In this document: positions 12,118 to 25,900 of the stretch, piece by piece
Position numbering within the stretch: the first letter of the stretch is position 1
Layout: the number at the start of each line of letters is the position of its first letter
DNA from: Prosapia bicincta
Taxonomy: Eukaryota > Arthropoda > Insecta > Hemiptera > Cercopidae
Length of the DNA: 64,000 bases
Direction: 5' to 3'
NCBI GenBank assembly: GCA_036971475.1
Contig: JBAIZL010000006.1
Coordinates: 139,137,231 to 139,201,230, forward strand
The notes under the pieces: model-generated
The model's database searches: none
Told to the model about the DNA's origin: nothing
Seen by the model: only the letters and a program-made list of their open reading frames with translations
Position numbers and translations under genes: made by a program

Positions 12118-14046
12118 TTGTAATTCTTTACCTTTAACAATAGAAGCCAAATGTGGAAAATGAAAAATTAACATTTTAACTATTCTAATTTTAAGAAACT
12201 AAATAGCTTACAAATAACAATAATCATAAATACTTGCACAGTCATTGACATTATAAAAACTGATGGTATAATTAAAGTAATTGTATTTAAGTTGGTGTAA
12301 AGTATTACTCGCTTAACAATTCCCTGTTTACGACTGATGTGTTATATAGCTTCTACAATTTGCCTTCAAGGTGATCAGAGACTTTTATCGACTCATTGTA
12401 ATAATTAGTAAAAACTTGGACACCAGACATGTTTAATGATTCCTAGACCATTGGAATATGCAGCCAAAATTTTTCTACCCTCTAAGTTACTGTAGTGTAT
12501 AAATAAATATCCTGTATATTATGCCAATTATGTAGGCTGAGTTTATGTTACTCCAACATCTATAATCAAGTTGTCAAATTATTCAATCTCAGTCTTGTTA
12601 AATCAGTGACTGTGAGAATATCACCAACTGTCTATTTCATTCAAGTTTACTGAATGTCAGTTACAAAAAATTCCGTTATTGAAACTAAGGTAGAATATCT
12701 GTTTGGATGTGAAATTACAAAGATCTAAGATGGTTATAAGAGGTTTGTTAAATATTTGAACATATTTACAAAAAAAAAAAAAATTACAATTCAGAGAGTA
12801 GGATTCAAGTTTTGAAAATGGAGTTACTCCAAAATGCGTCAACAGAGGAGACAATTTAAACGTTAAGAATGGCAGAAAACTGTACTCAAACATATATTAC
12901 AGTACTATCGAATGCATGTTATCACCCGAGATTATGACTACATTTTTTGACCTATTACAGTAGTGTTTAGTTAAATGTGCCTTACGACTGCAGCATGCAT
13001 GCATGTCCACTGCCAAACAGGGCTTATGTTGAATAGTGTATGCATTAAAAAAAAAAAAAAAAAAAAATATGCAAAGATTAAATTAACCTGTAAAACTTTA
13101 GCAACATAATACACGATTTCATCTAACTACTTTACAATGATTTCATATGCCTTTAGAGTAACTACAAAGTTATGACAATTGTAAATTTATAGTTATTTCA
13201 AACATAAAATTGTTGTACATTTTTTCTTATTATCATCTTCAATGAAAGTAATACAGATAAAACTACAAAGAAGCAGTATCTATGATTTTGTAAATTATAC
13301 TACTATTAACTGATATGAAGAAAATAGCTGTACTTTACAAATGACTTCTGTATCAATACAATATATACTTATCCTGCCTTAACAAGATAGAAAATATTTG
13401 AGCCAATAATTTCTAACGTTACTAATATTTCTTTTCCTAATGATAGATAACATTGTTTTTTTTAATAAAATACAAACATATTTAAACATATGCTTTCGAG
13501 AGCATAAAACAGTAGAGCATAAAAAACCCGAATGTCAAAGAATTCGAATGCCTTCTTCAACACTCCATTACACGCACTGTGGAAAATTCCTGCTTTTTTT
13601 AGTTAATTTTGTAATATTATTAAATGTAGAGGAGTGTAACGGAGGGAGTGCTGGATTTGGCTGGCAGAAAACGAGTTTAGAGACTCACACAACTCAAACC
13701 TAGCGAGTTTTTTATATAAAACATTTTAGTGATTTCATACAGTTTTTTTGTGTATAGATACATACATTTGTAAATATGTAGTGAATTGTTTTTTAAAAGT
13801 GCATTCTTCTCGATTTAAAGATAGAAGTAGATCAAAGTATCCTGCAATAGTTATATTCATATGTAAGTACATAGTGTTTATTTTTTTTTATCTCAACATT
13901 TTTAGTGTAACTACGAATTTCTAGTTATAAATCGTAGTAACTACGAATGGTCATAAATCTGAAGAAATCGGAAATTCAAACCTCCCACAGTCCAAATTAA
14001 TTCAGATTTTAAACGCTCTACAGTTTATCTTAATTAAAACCTTGTT

Positions 14047-14198
14047 ACATCTTTGAAGATATTGTTCATTTGTATATCACAAAAAAGTAGTCTTATAGTC
14101 TATAAAGTTTTGTTATATTTTCACATCTTTGAAGATATTGTTCATTTTTATATCACAAAAAAGTAACCCTAAAGTTTATAAAGTTTTGTTATATTTTC
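14047..14198. repeat. Two-copy tandem duplication, 76-base period
   Basis: The block starting ACATCTTTGAAGATATTG at 14047 is repeated from 14123 with a few changes; both copies end in TAAAGTTTTGTTATATTTTC. Non-coding. Confidence 0.75.
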
Positions 14199-15344
14199 TC
14201 AAAACTAAAAATTTTAGGAGTTGGGGATAAGTTATATTATTTTTCCAATGATAAGGTCTTTCCACATCATTATAAACAATTTTTTATTACAAATAGATGA
14301 CACAGTATCTGATAAATCCTAAATGTAATTTTTGAAAATTGAATATATCAGATGAATATTTCATCTGATAATTAATATCAGTACAGGATCAGAGAAAATA
14401 TTAAAATTTGGAGCTGACACCTATAAAATTAAAGTAATATATGACAACATCAACTTTAATATTTTTCTCTCCTATATGTTTCTCAAATATAAATTTTACA
14501 TTAGAAACGAGTGATTTCAAGTGTTAAAAACTACAAAGACTGATCCGAATTTAAACAAATCAAAACAACCACATTATACACAAAAATGAATAAACTCTTA
14601 GTTTCTTAGTAAAATAGATAATTATGTTTGGTAAAATAAAAACTTTTGATAAATCCAAATAAATCTTAATATTTCGAGTATTGCAGTTATCTGTCATTCC
14701 TAGCACTGTCGTATTACTGCCCTCAACTCTAACTTGCTGCACAGAGTTATGAAATAACATTACAAAAACGTATGCAATCTTGTTACTACATATAACGCAC
14801 CTAGGCAATTTAATTTTACTTTTGTTAAATGTACATTTAAATTGTGTTATGCATATACACCTCTTACCAGATTTTAAAATAACTGTTAATGATTTAGCTA
14901 AATGTAAAATATACATATAAATGGAAATGATGAAAAATAAAAATATTTTATTAAAACTAAGAGTTTAGAGTAAAAAAACTTCAAGTTTATATAGTTTTGA
15001 GTGACTTGTACCAATATTACGGTTATTAAAGTTGCTTGTTGTAGTAGAAGCCTTGCTTCGTAAAGGGAACGATTGTTTCAAAACATGTCATCAAGTAAGC
15101 CCTTATGTATTCACTTACTTAAGTATCTTTTAATTATAACTGTAGACTACGGTTATGTTTAAATTTTTAATAATATATTTTTGAGTATAACATTTATGAC
15201 AATGAAAAGAAATCAGATTAGGCCAGCTTTTACTATCAAGTATTACCAAAGTTTGTACTTTTAGTCTCAATTATAATGTTCAAGGTAAAATTAAACATTT
15301 AATGTAAAATTTATACATTTAGAAACAAAGTTAAAATCTTGAAT

Positions 15345-15480
15345 TTTGTAGTCCATTACATTCAGTGAAACTTAATTAATTACTTTTAAACTAGTTTATG
15401 ACTATCTGAACTTTAAATTTTGTAAAAACTTAGATTTAAATTTCGGATAGGCATAAACTAATGTAAAAGTAATTATTAAT
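15345..15480. repeat. Dispersed repeat family C
   Basis: Starts with ATTTTGTAGTCCATTACATT followed by CAGTGAAACTTAATTAAT and a TTATGACTATCTGAACTTTAA block. Related copies: reverse orientation at about 16105-16200, forward at 26826-27020, and a fragment at about 38018-38100. Two of these copies enclose hammerhead-like blocks (16061 and about 26940). Confidence 0.6.
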
Positions 15481-15885
15481 TAAAATGTATTCGACTAAAT
15501 ACTATTCAACTTTGATTTTTATCATTTTCAGATATGTTGTAAAGATGAAACAGGGGTTTCAACTACTTTTATTATTCATGAGCAAACATATTCGTGAGAG
15601 AAAGATTTCTTTACATGTAACTATACTATTTTATTATATAACTTTATTAAAATATAGATAAAAATAACTGTTTAGGATAGATCTGGTTAAGAAAAACCAA
15701 AGTTTCTGAATATGAAATGCAGCATTCTAATACTAAACAAGGGCTTCATTGCCAGAAACTGATGAAATAATGAAGTTATAAAAACTTTTATGTTAAGACA
15801 ATAATGTGCCATCTATCCCTGTGGAAAAAGGAACATAATTGTATGACCTGTATTGTACCATTTCTCGATTTCTGTATTATCCTTG

Positions 15886-15961
15886 CACTTGGAGGAAGCG
15901 TTTTGGTCTTACGACTTCAGGAAGCTGAAGAAGTCGTAAGACGAAAACGTTTTCTCCAAGT
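15886..15961. repeat. Short palindrome of family B with hammerhead-like core
   Basis: CACTTGGAGGAAGCGTTTT at the left is the imperfect reverse complement of the right end. The plus-strand right half reads CTGAAGA (15925-15931), one spare A, GTC-GTAA-GAC stem-loop (15933-15942), GAA, then the self-complementary AACGTT. Related copies lie near 44762-44820 and 56228-56290, in each case with the flank AGTGTAAT...CAACAAGATTTCGA nearby. Confidence 0.65.
15920..15961 (+). ncRNA. Hammerhead ribozyme-like motif (family B)
   Basis: CUGAAGA satisfies CUGANGA. Stem II is GUC/GAC with a GUAA tetraloop, directly followed by GAA and an AAC/GUU stem III with no loop. Stem I is imperfect here; in the copy at 44762 the 3' side reads CCUCC, which pairs better with the GGAAG seen here, suggesting decay of a common ancestor. 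Confidence 0.45.
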
Positions 15962-16055
15962 GTAAGTTAACAGAATGTCTGGTCACAAGTAATTTCAAAG
16001 TGTCGAAAACCTGCCTTTAAAACCGGCACCACTTAAACTAACAACTCCAAGCAGA

Positions 16056-16100
16056 AGACACTGATGAAGATTGCCATGTAGCGATCGAAAACGTTTGTCT
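16056..16100 (+). ncRNA. Hammerhead ribozyme-like motif (beside family C)
   Basis: CTGATGA at 16061-16067 matches the canonical core exactly. After one spare A comes a six-pair stem II, GATTGC (16069-16074) with GCGATC (16081-16086), then GAA and an AAC/GUU stem III without loop. AGAC (16056-16059) and GTCT (16097-16100) can form stem I if one base bulges. One of the best cores in the window. Confidence 0.55.
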
Positions 16101-16960
16101 CAGTAAGATTTTACAAATTTAAAGTTGGGATAGTCATAAACTAATGTAAAAGTGATTAATTAAGTTTTACTGAACGTAATGGACTACAAAATTCAAGAGT
16201 GTAATAAGTGATTAACAACCAGATCATGAACAACAAGATTTCGAAATTCAATATATTCTATTAAACATAATTTACTTTAAACTTTATCGACAATTACATT
16301 TAAATTCACATATTATTAACCAAAAAGTTCATAAAAATAAACAACACCTATTAATTTCGTAAAATATCTCTCAAGAAAGACAGAGTAAACTGTAAACAAA
16401 CACTAAACCTCAAACACTACTTATTCCAAAAAAAGATTTGGGTTGGTATTTCGATACCATCTTTGAAGATATATCTGTGGCTGCAGTATTCGGTTTGTGT
16501 TCATAAAAGGTATAGACTCTTACAGTATTATATTACAATATTTGTTTGGTAAATATTCTATAAAATAATTTATCTAGAAATTTTATTAACAATTACTAAC
16601 TTAGTAAGTATTTGGATTAGCTTAAAATACGTTGCAGTAGTAGGTTGATCTTGAAATCTAAAGTTAAAGAAGATAGAATTTCAAATTAACTTATTTTAAA
16701 GTCTCAGCTGATAATATGATGTTTATTATAAAGTTATTAATAAATTTTACACATTTAGTAGTTATATTGTGATTTTGGGTAGAGTTTGTCTTATTATCTT
16801 GTGAATCGTATTATTAATACTAAAACTACATAATCACAGTCCCCTAACACAGATTATTCATCTTTAAAAACATTCTACAGTGTATATCTGTTATTTGATT
16901 CATTTTTGAATTTTCCTTTAAACTTTTGTGTAAATAAAATAAAAGTTTTAAAGAAATAAA

Positions 16961-19900
16961 ATGGCAACTTTAAATATAGTGGTTAAAAAAGTGAATAAAG
17001 TATATCACGAAGGGGTTAGTTTAGGACTTGATAAATTTCAGAAATGTTATAGGTTATGCTAGTTATGTAGGTTATATTATGAACCTTTCTACTCAATATT
17101 TTACTAAACGGTTCTTTGAAAAATACAATTTACAATATAATTTATAACAAAACATTACATTTTTATACATTGTTAATGCTAACATCCGTGGTGTGGAGTT
17201 TTTTTTGCCTTGAAGATGAAAATGATTTCTTTTAATATTTATATTTGTTATTAAATTATGTAATAAAATTTATGATTCCGTCTTTTGATTACTTGAATAA
17301 CTAAAACAAAGTGTTATTGATTGAAATTAGGTTACACAGGGTTGTATAAAGTAAATAACTTTACTAAACTGTATACTACAGTATAGTAAAGTACAGGAAT
17401 TGTAACAGGTATTTGTATTGTACTCAAATTAAATACTGTGAAATATATGTTTAACTTGTAACATAAAAACTGGCGTATATGATACAAGGAGAAATACAGT
17501 TAATATGTAACAAACTCAGCATACCATTAGCAATTAAAGCACATTGAAATATAGTCTTAATGATGTTGGTTTAGAACCTTTTTTTGTTTTTAAATTACTC
17601 GTCTTAATGTGTAGAACACGAATATCAACTTTTTTTTTCCGCGGGAAATACAGAAAGTTACTTTTTTACATTTTAAGTGTTAGGCTGTAATGGTATGTAT
17701 CGTGTAAACCAGTCTTATTGATATTGTTAAAAAATATATATATCTTTTTAATTACTCATTTTAATTGTAGAACACAAATATTAACTTTTTCCAAAAATAC
17801 GAAAAGTTAATTTTTGTGCACATTTTTAATGTTAATCTATTATAGCTGTATAGCGTGAACCAGCCTCACAGTAGCTACAGAGCACTGCACTACGTCAAAG
17901 TCAGTTTATTTTAATACTAAACTTAAAATCTAAATATTTAACTTTTGGTTATAATTTTATACAACATTACTATATACCTATGAAGTATCCAGTCAGGATA
18001 GATTTGGTTATAATTTTTTTAACTTTACTATCTACCTACATTAAAATATACTTACAAAGTATTTAGTCAGGATAGATTTGGTTATAGTTTTATAAGACAT
18101 TACTATATACCTACATTAAAATATACCTATGAAGTATCAAGTCAGGATAGATTTGGTTATAAGTTTATACTACATTACGATATACCTGTAATAAAGTATA
18201 TATATACAAAGTAGCCAGTCAGGATAGATTTGGTTATAATTTTCTGCATCGGCTATAAGTCTAAATATTTATTAAAATTACAACCAAATCTATCCTGACT
18301 GGATACTTCGTACTTATAATTTACTATAGGTAGGTAGTAATAAAAACATACACAAAACTCACAAATTATCATTTATTAACTCATACGCGTTTCAATGACC
18401 AAGTTATCATCATCAGTGAGTGTTACTACTACAAACTCTAACTTACACCTAGTTGTAAGATAGAGTTTGTAGTAGTAACAATCACTGATGATGATGACTT
18501 GGTCAGTGAAACGCGTATGAGTTAATAAATGATTAATTTTGGAGTTTTGTGTATGTTTTTATTTGTTTTTAACATAACCTCTCAAGCTAAGCTCAAAGAA
18601 TATTTGTGTAGATAGTAATGTTTAATAAAATTTTAACCAAATCTATCCTGACTGGATACTTTGTAGGTATTTTTTTATATAGATAGATAACAATATTGGA
18701 TAAAATTATAACCAAATCTATCCTGACTGGATACTTAGTAGGTATATTTTAATATAGGTATATAGTAATATTGTATAAAATTACAAACAAATCTAGACGT
18801 AGTGCAGAGCGCTGTAGCTACTGCATGCCCGGTTCACTCTATAGGCCTACATGCCATTACAGCCTAACATTTTAAATGTGAAAAAAGTAACTTTCTGTAT
18901 TTTCTGCAGAAAAAAAGTTGATATTCGTGTTCTACACATTAAAACAAGTAATTTAAAAATAAAAAAGTTTAAATCAACGTCATTAAGACTATATTTTTAT
19001 CAAAAGATTTAATACTGTACTACAACTCATAACTTCTCTTATTTAACTACTGTTCAATGAAACAGGCACAAACTTCAAATTATGCTAATGACCTACCATC
19101 TTGCATGAAGTATATCTGATATCCAACAATAATTATTTTGCTTCTTTGGTTAAAACCTGTTCAGTTTCTGGTGCATCATAATTTTCATCATTAGAATCTA
19201 CCTAGGCACTTATTAAATATTTCTCTATTGTAACATAAAAATGTTATTTCACATTGTAGCACGAAATATTTTTGTTAATCTCAATTTACAATTCATGGTT
19301 TTGCTCTTGTTGCAGAAAAATGTTAACATTATCCTTGGTATGAGTTTGATCAGGGTCATTTGATACTATTAGATTTTAAAACCATTGTGGGTGAAACGGT
19401 TTTTAATTGTGGTTTCCTTCAACTTCACTTACTTTCCTCCAACTGTCATCCAGAAATTGAAAAGTATACAGCAGATTAACTCTCATGCTTATTTCCTTAG
19501 CTGTGGAAACTACTTACTTTTTCATTTCTTGAAGTAGGTGGCTTACTAGTTTACTGCAATAATTCGATTTTTGGTTCTTTATTATCCATATGTCCAGGGG
19601 TTGAACCAGGCTAGTTGTAATGGGTGGAAGGAATTTAACAGTAATACTGTTTAAGCAGTCCAGAAGAGGACTTTCAGTGCAATTATCAATAGTTGAATTA
19701 ATTTGCCTGGATTTTGTTTGTAACTGTAGGTCCCAGTTCATTAGGCATTTTTGAAAAATTTCACTTATCATCCAAGCATTTTTGTAGTTGTAATAATGAA
19801 CAGACAGACTTTCCAACTTTAACCACTTAACAATAAGGTTTCAATGATTTTCTTATTATGAGGACCTGTTTATCTTTTCCAGACATGTTAACACAACAAT

Positions 19901-22870
19901 TAACTGTTATATTATCTATTGGATTCTTTATGAATGGCAATACAGAATGTTTATGGGCAAAGGAAATAGTTTTGCATTGCACAATAAAATAGTCCTGTTT
20001 TGTTGACATTGTAGATATAATCAACAGAAAACTTATGAAAAATATGTGATAATTTAGTTGACCTCCAGGTTTGGCATTATCAGTATCAACAGTAGCTTTT
20101 TCAATATGAGGGTTTTTAAAATTTTATATCTATATTTCTACTGAGATATCTACCTATCCGCAGTTTTAAATACACGATGGCCTACCTTCTTTTCAAATTA
20201 TTCTGTCTTCATTTAAAGTAATGGTCGTGTGACATTGATACTTCACATAGTAACACTTTCAAACCATTTGTTAAGGACCTCTTAGTTGTTTTTGTTTATA
20301 TCAGGGTGGTTTAGCAAGAATCAATTGTTCTTGACAATTCTTACTTCTTGCTGCAGATGTCCAGGGTCATGTGACTCCGATGGTCCGATGTCCATAATAA
20401 GTTGCTGCAGCCAAGGTCCAAAACTGTTTATCGATCAATATTGTTTTGATGTTTCCCTGGCTTCCCAGGGCAGACAGCAGAGGTGCTCTTGGTGGAATTG
20501 GTGAGGAGCATCAAAGGAGGATATGGTCTAGAGTCTCCTCCTCTTTTCTATAGTTAGGGCAGAGTGGAGATTCACTCAGATTAAATCTGAAGAGATAGGT
20601 CTCAGTCACAATGTGTCCGATTCTTGCTCGTGCTGCAAAGACTTGTCTGGTATCTAGAAACAAACAAACTTCTTACTAACGTCCAGTGTGGTTCCAGACA
20701 AGGACATTCATCAGTTGACCAATTGGTTTTGTTGGAGTCAGCTATACAGAATGCCTTCATCTTACGACAAACACTGGTAGCTGTTTTCTTCGACCTCGAG
20801 AAGGCATATGACATGGCATGGAGAAGAGGAATTTTGAACGTATTGAAATCATGGGGTATACAAGGTAACATTCTTGCATTTATACAAAATTATTTGAATA
20901 ACAGGACTTTCCGTGTACGTCTAGGAGGCATATATTCTGATCGTTACGAACTAGAGAATGGGCGTTTTGAGTGTGACGCTGTTTGCCGTTGCCATTAACA
21001 GCGTCACTTCAAACGTACAGTCACCGGTCCACTGTTCCCTGTTTGTAGACGATTTTTGCATATATGTGGCTGCTAGAAGTATGGCAACAGCGGGAAGGTC
21101 CTTACAATTAGTCATTAACAAATTGCAAGAATGGACCAAATCTACTGGCTTCAAGTTTTCGGCTTCGAAGACCCAGTGTATAGCATTTAGTCGTCGCAGG
21201 CAACACCAGGAACCTATCCTTTATCTTGATGGTACGCGGCTTCAGACCGCGGATAATGTGAGATTTTTGGGTCTTTTATTAGATAAAAGACTTTCATGGA
21301 GTCCGCATGTGCGTGATTTGAGGACCCGGTGCAGCAAGATATTGGATATGTTGAGAATTCTAAGTGGTACAAATTGGGGGGCAGACAGAACCTGTATGCT
21401 CCGCTTCTATCGCGCCGTTGTAAGATCGCGCATAGATTACGGCTGTATAGCCTATTCCTCTGCTCGACCTACGGTTTTGAAACTCCTTGATTCAATTCAT
21501 CACGCTGGTCTTAGACTTTCTACTGGTGCTTTTAGATCAAGCCCAATCTCCAGCCTTCTAGTTGAAACTGGAGAACCATCTCTCTCAGTGCGACGTCAAA
21601 AGCTACAAATTTCATATTTCACTAGTCTTCGAAGCAAACCTAAACATCCGGCATTCAAAGCAGTTTTTGATAACCACCTCGAGGATCGTTATAATGAGCG
21701 GCAACGTTCAACTGCTCCCTTCGTAATAAGAACGTTGCGTATTTTTACCAATCTAAATTTAGAACTTCCACCTATATTCGAACGATCATCATGCTACATC
21801 CATCCATGGGTAATACGAATGCCAAAATTTGACTTCTCATTGTCCAGGTACCTAAAACACAATACTCCTGACGTTATTTATCGTCAGGAGTTTTTGCAGA
21901 TCCAACTAACTCACCCACATACTGTGAGTATATTCACAGACGGTTCAAAACTGGACAATGGGATAGGTTGTGCATTTTATATGGAAGGACAAACCTTCAC
22001 TTATGGATTACCCTCAGCCTGTAGCGTTTTTACAGCAGAACTTTATGCAATTTTAAGATCAATTCCGTCTGCAACATCTAAATATCTTGTATGTTCCGAT
22101 TCCAAAAGTGCTCTCCAGGCTATTCAGGATATTTACACTAAGAACCCATTAGTTGGAGACATCTTGTGCTCAATACACAGGCTCCAATTACGGGGTATCG
22201 ATGTGGCATTTCTCTGGGTGCCTGGTCACTGCGGAATATTTGGAAACACTAAAGCAGATGAAGGAGCAAAATTAGCTACAAGTATGGTACCATCGACAAC
22301 GTGTAATGGCATCAGATTTTGTATGCAATGTTAAAACTATACTATTCTCTGTGTGGAATGAAGAATGGCAAAATGTAAATAGAAACAAGCTGAGGGGCAT
22401 CAAAAATACCGTCCGACCATGGAGGACATCTGTTCGTTCGAATCGTAGGGAGGAAGTGGTGGTTACTCGACTTCGCATCGGCCACTCTTTTTTAACGCAT
22501 GGATGGTTGATGCGACATGAGGATCCACCACTATGTCCGTTTTGTAGAAGCAATATTACAATCAAGCATATCCTGCTTGATTGTGATAAGTTGAGCGATT
22601 TGTATGTACAATACGATCTTCGAGGTAGTTTAAAGGTGGTTTTAAAGGATGATGTCACGGCTATCGACCGTGTCATCGCTTTCTTACGCCACCTGAATCT
22701 ATTTAATAATATTTAAATTATGTATAATTTTAGTTTCTTTTGTTTAGTTACAATTAGTATTAAACATTTATTTTATTTTATTTTGTTTAGTTGATTAGTT
22801 TTATTTTGAAATAATTATTTTAAAATTTTTTAGTTAGGCAATGATAACCTTGATAGGTTTTTCGCCTAGA

Positions 22871-22902
<32 letters not shown>

Positions 22903-25900
22903 AAAAAAAAAAAAAACTCTGGTGAAGTGGTTATAGTAGCCTGCTCCTGACTTATCTTGGACTAGATCTACTGACCCATCGGTGTAGATTTGAACGGAGT
23001 CTGGGTACAGATTCTGAATCATTTCCAGTGACTCTCGCCGAAGTGCCTCCTGGGGGGTCTTCCTTAGTTAGGCAAGAAGGTAGGTTTAGAGTTACCATTA
23101 TTTCATTCTGATTCCAAGGGGGTTCGTGGTTGCAGACCGGGATTTTCTCTGGAGTCTCAGGAGGCATTTCAGCAGCGAGCAAATTGATACTGTGAGTGTA
23201 TGATTGCTGTGTAGTCGTTTCTTTTAAAGATTGTAGTGGATGGGTTATGTGTAATGAGAGGATTTTTAGATGTTTATTCCACGTTTGTTCTTCTAACAGT
23301 AAATCTATGGGTTATATTGATAATTCTATTTCCATTGCTGCAATGGGAGTGGTTTTGGGACAGCCTAGGCAAGTTCTTAAGGCAGCCTATTGAATCACCC
23401 TTAGCAAGCCAACTATTTGGAAACTGGATATTCAGTGCATTTCAAACATTTCTTTTTTAATGCAGTGGAGCCCTATCTTCCATGAACATTACACAGACAC
23501 AAGTTTAGTGTTCAATGCTATACCTGAGTAAAAATGAATAACTTATGCATATCCAGAAACAAAAAATGGCGATAGATGTCACCAGTTATAATTTTCTCAA
23601 CAAAAAAAAGGCTAAAAACTTTAACCTAGTAACCTGCACCACACACTCATTTTTGAAGAGTTATGAATATACTCGTGTATAAGATTTGGTAGTTCAGATC
23701 CCGAAATTCTACAGTTGTGACGGTAAACACACCCATATGTGTGGAAAGTAGCTTTGTCAGTAAAGAGTATCAAACTTAAAAAATTATCATCATTGTTAAG
23801 TTCTCCAAGCATAGAAACTACAAAACTAGCATGTTTTTCTTGGTCATTTGGTTTTATGCCTAATTTGAATTTTGTAGGCGTTCTGTCTTGAACGTTTATG
23901 GAGAACATCTTGGACAGTTGTCTTAGGTTTTCTTAACTCCAACGAACAATAGATTTTTTTAGGTCTTTTAACCTCAGATGATCAAATACCCTTACATTTT
24001 AAGGCAAAATACTAGGCCTGTCAACACAATGCAATGACCATTACCAACTGTAAAAACCAAAACTTCCTACCTTCCTCTTTATTTTAAAACCATATTTGCC
24101 TCAATATTTTTTTTCCTAACAAATGTAGTTAACTTATCAAATAGGGGTATATACTCTTTCAATGACCCTAAATGACGTCATTTACGCTGTATATACGCCT
24201 ACAAAGGCTGTAAAGGCTCGTTTATCAAAATTTAAAATAATAGAACTAGAATTTTTTCAAAAAATTTTTTTAAAATTGTGTTTCATTTCTATTCAAAATA
24301 AAATTCATACAGTCTTGCCAAAAATACCATTTACTTTGATTTAGAAAAACAAGTTATTTCAGAAGATCAGCCCTACTCTCAACTTGTTTCAATCTGTTTA
24401 AAAAAATGGCCGTCTTCATTCTAAGTCAAAGTAAGAGCTACTTTAGGCAAACTGTAAATATAAAGTGTATAAGTGTAAAATATTAGTTCAAGATCATTAT
24501 TTGTAAAAACAATCTGTGTTACTATTTCTTTTAATTTTAGGAAAACATCAGTGGAGTTGTCATCGTCAGTTCTCCAACTGATATAAAACATGATGGCATA
24601 ACTTTAACGATTGAAGGTACAGTTAACCTGCAGCTTAGTCCAAAGAATGTTGGTATATTCGAAGCGTTTTACAGCACAGTTAAGGTGATTACATTTCATG
24701 TAGTTTAGAATTGTCTTCATTTTATTTGTACAAAAAACAGATTAAAGGAAATGGAAAATGGAAACTATACTATACGTTTAAAGTTTGTTTTTAAAAGTCA
24801 ACTACTGAAGTTAGTTTTTAAATATTTTAAAATTGTTTTGTACTAAACACTAAATATTCACCTTCTCATGAGTAGGTAACAACTCTACATGATAGCAAGA
24901 GGTTGGGAAAGTTATATAAATAAGATAGTTTATTTTTTCTTTCTGATTCAAGTTTCTCCACATTTGATATATATACACCTTCCTTGTCGCCAAAAATACA
25001 ATAATTTTTCAGTTCATTGAGTTCGACTTACTAAGGGGTAGTTACTAGTACTTTAGATGTAGAAACTAATTTTGTCTGGGGGTATTTTGTCGATAATTTT
25101 AACATTTTGCATATTTACATCATCAGTAGGTTAAACATTCACAGGTTCATTTTATGTATATAACACTGCTTTTTGTTGATTGGAAACTAGGATACATAAA
25201 TTTGAGGTAATCAACTGAATTTCTCCTTCACCATTATCAAGAATGACAGCATTTTTCTATTCACCCTCACTCTCTTGATTCTTACTATTATTTATAAACT
25301 CTTCTTCAATATGATCTAACAATAATTCACCAAAAATACACAACAAAAAGATCAATGCTCATTTGTCAGGGATTCTTTGTGAAAGTTTTATGATTTGTTT
25401 GGAGATGTAACTAATGTTACTGCAGGAGTAGGAAGATGTAAAAAAGTAATAGCCGGTTAAACCTTTTCTTTATTTTGTTGAAGTTCCCTGCTATTGAATA
25501 TATAGTTTTTTTACAAATACATGGGAGTGCCATTTAATTTTATTATTATTAAAACTTGGAAAAACCTTATCGGTGTAGAGCACTTAGCAACAGCCCTTTT
25601 ACTCTCTTCCCATCCCTACCACAGGATTATCTTAGTGGATATCTACCTCTTTGCAGAATCCAAATACCCACCTGATGCTAAATATTCTCATATCCTCTAG
25701 TGTACATACCTGCCAGCCAAACTACTTTGTCCGTACAGCTCCCAAAGCAGGGCACTCATAGAGTACTTGGATTAGGCTTTCCTCTTGGTCCTCATCGCAT
25801 CTCTTGTACACAGGAGACCTAGATCTTCCAATTTTGATTTGGAATCCCCTCAGATTTCCATGGCCTTTGACCAGCTCTACAGTAACTTTTAGTTGAGGTC

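Larger units (their letters stand above)
12175..16960. other. Intergenic region between divergent LARP7-like and VPS26C genes
   Basis: Contains any promoters of the two divergent genes, but no TATA box or CpG island stands out. It also holds an A-tract near 13047-13067, a two-copy 76-base tandem duplication (14047-14198), copies of dispersed families A, B and C, and two hammerhead-like motifs near 15925 and 16061. A frame at 13440-13703 has no recognisable homology and I do not call it a gene. Confidence 0.6.
18345..18560. repeat. Hairpin repeat with two outward hammerhead-like arms (family E)
   Basis: About 95-base arms meet around 18440-18458. The left arm begins AAACATACACAAAACTC and the right arm ends with its complement. 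Each arm contains CTGATGA...GAAACGCGTATGAG, on the minus strand at left and plus strand at right, so the two motifs point outward. Set inside inverted satellite units. Confidence 0.8.
17545..19015. repeat. 1.5 kb palindromic repeat with satellite units in VPS26C intron 1
   Basis: The left outer block (about 17555-17725: GTCTTAATGATGTTGG, then TGTGTAGAACACGAATATCA, ACAGAAAGTTACTTTTTTAC) is the reverse complement of the right outer block (about 18820-19012). Toward the centre, satellite units run forward on the left and in reverse on the right. A diverged tandem copy of the outer block is at 17745-17880, and another copy lies at 58655-58745. No coding frame. It could be a foldback or miniature element; class unknown. 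Confidence 0.75.

Noticed and set aside
13440..13703. 87-codon plus-strand frame in the LARP7-VPS26C interval
   Set aside because: No domain, no splice partner and no repeat match; could be chance in a less AT-rich patch.
14560..14916. 118-codon minus-strand frame
   Set aside because: Composition is typical of AT-rich noncoding DNA and no motif was recognised.
20286..20504. 72-codon plus-strand frame beside the LINE
   Set aside because: The minus strand here encodes the LINE C-terminal fragment, so this is its shadow.
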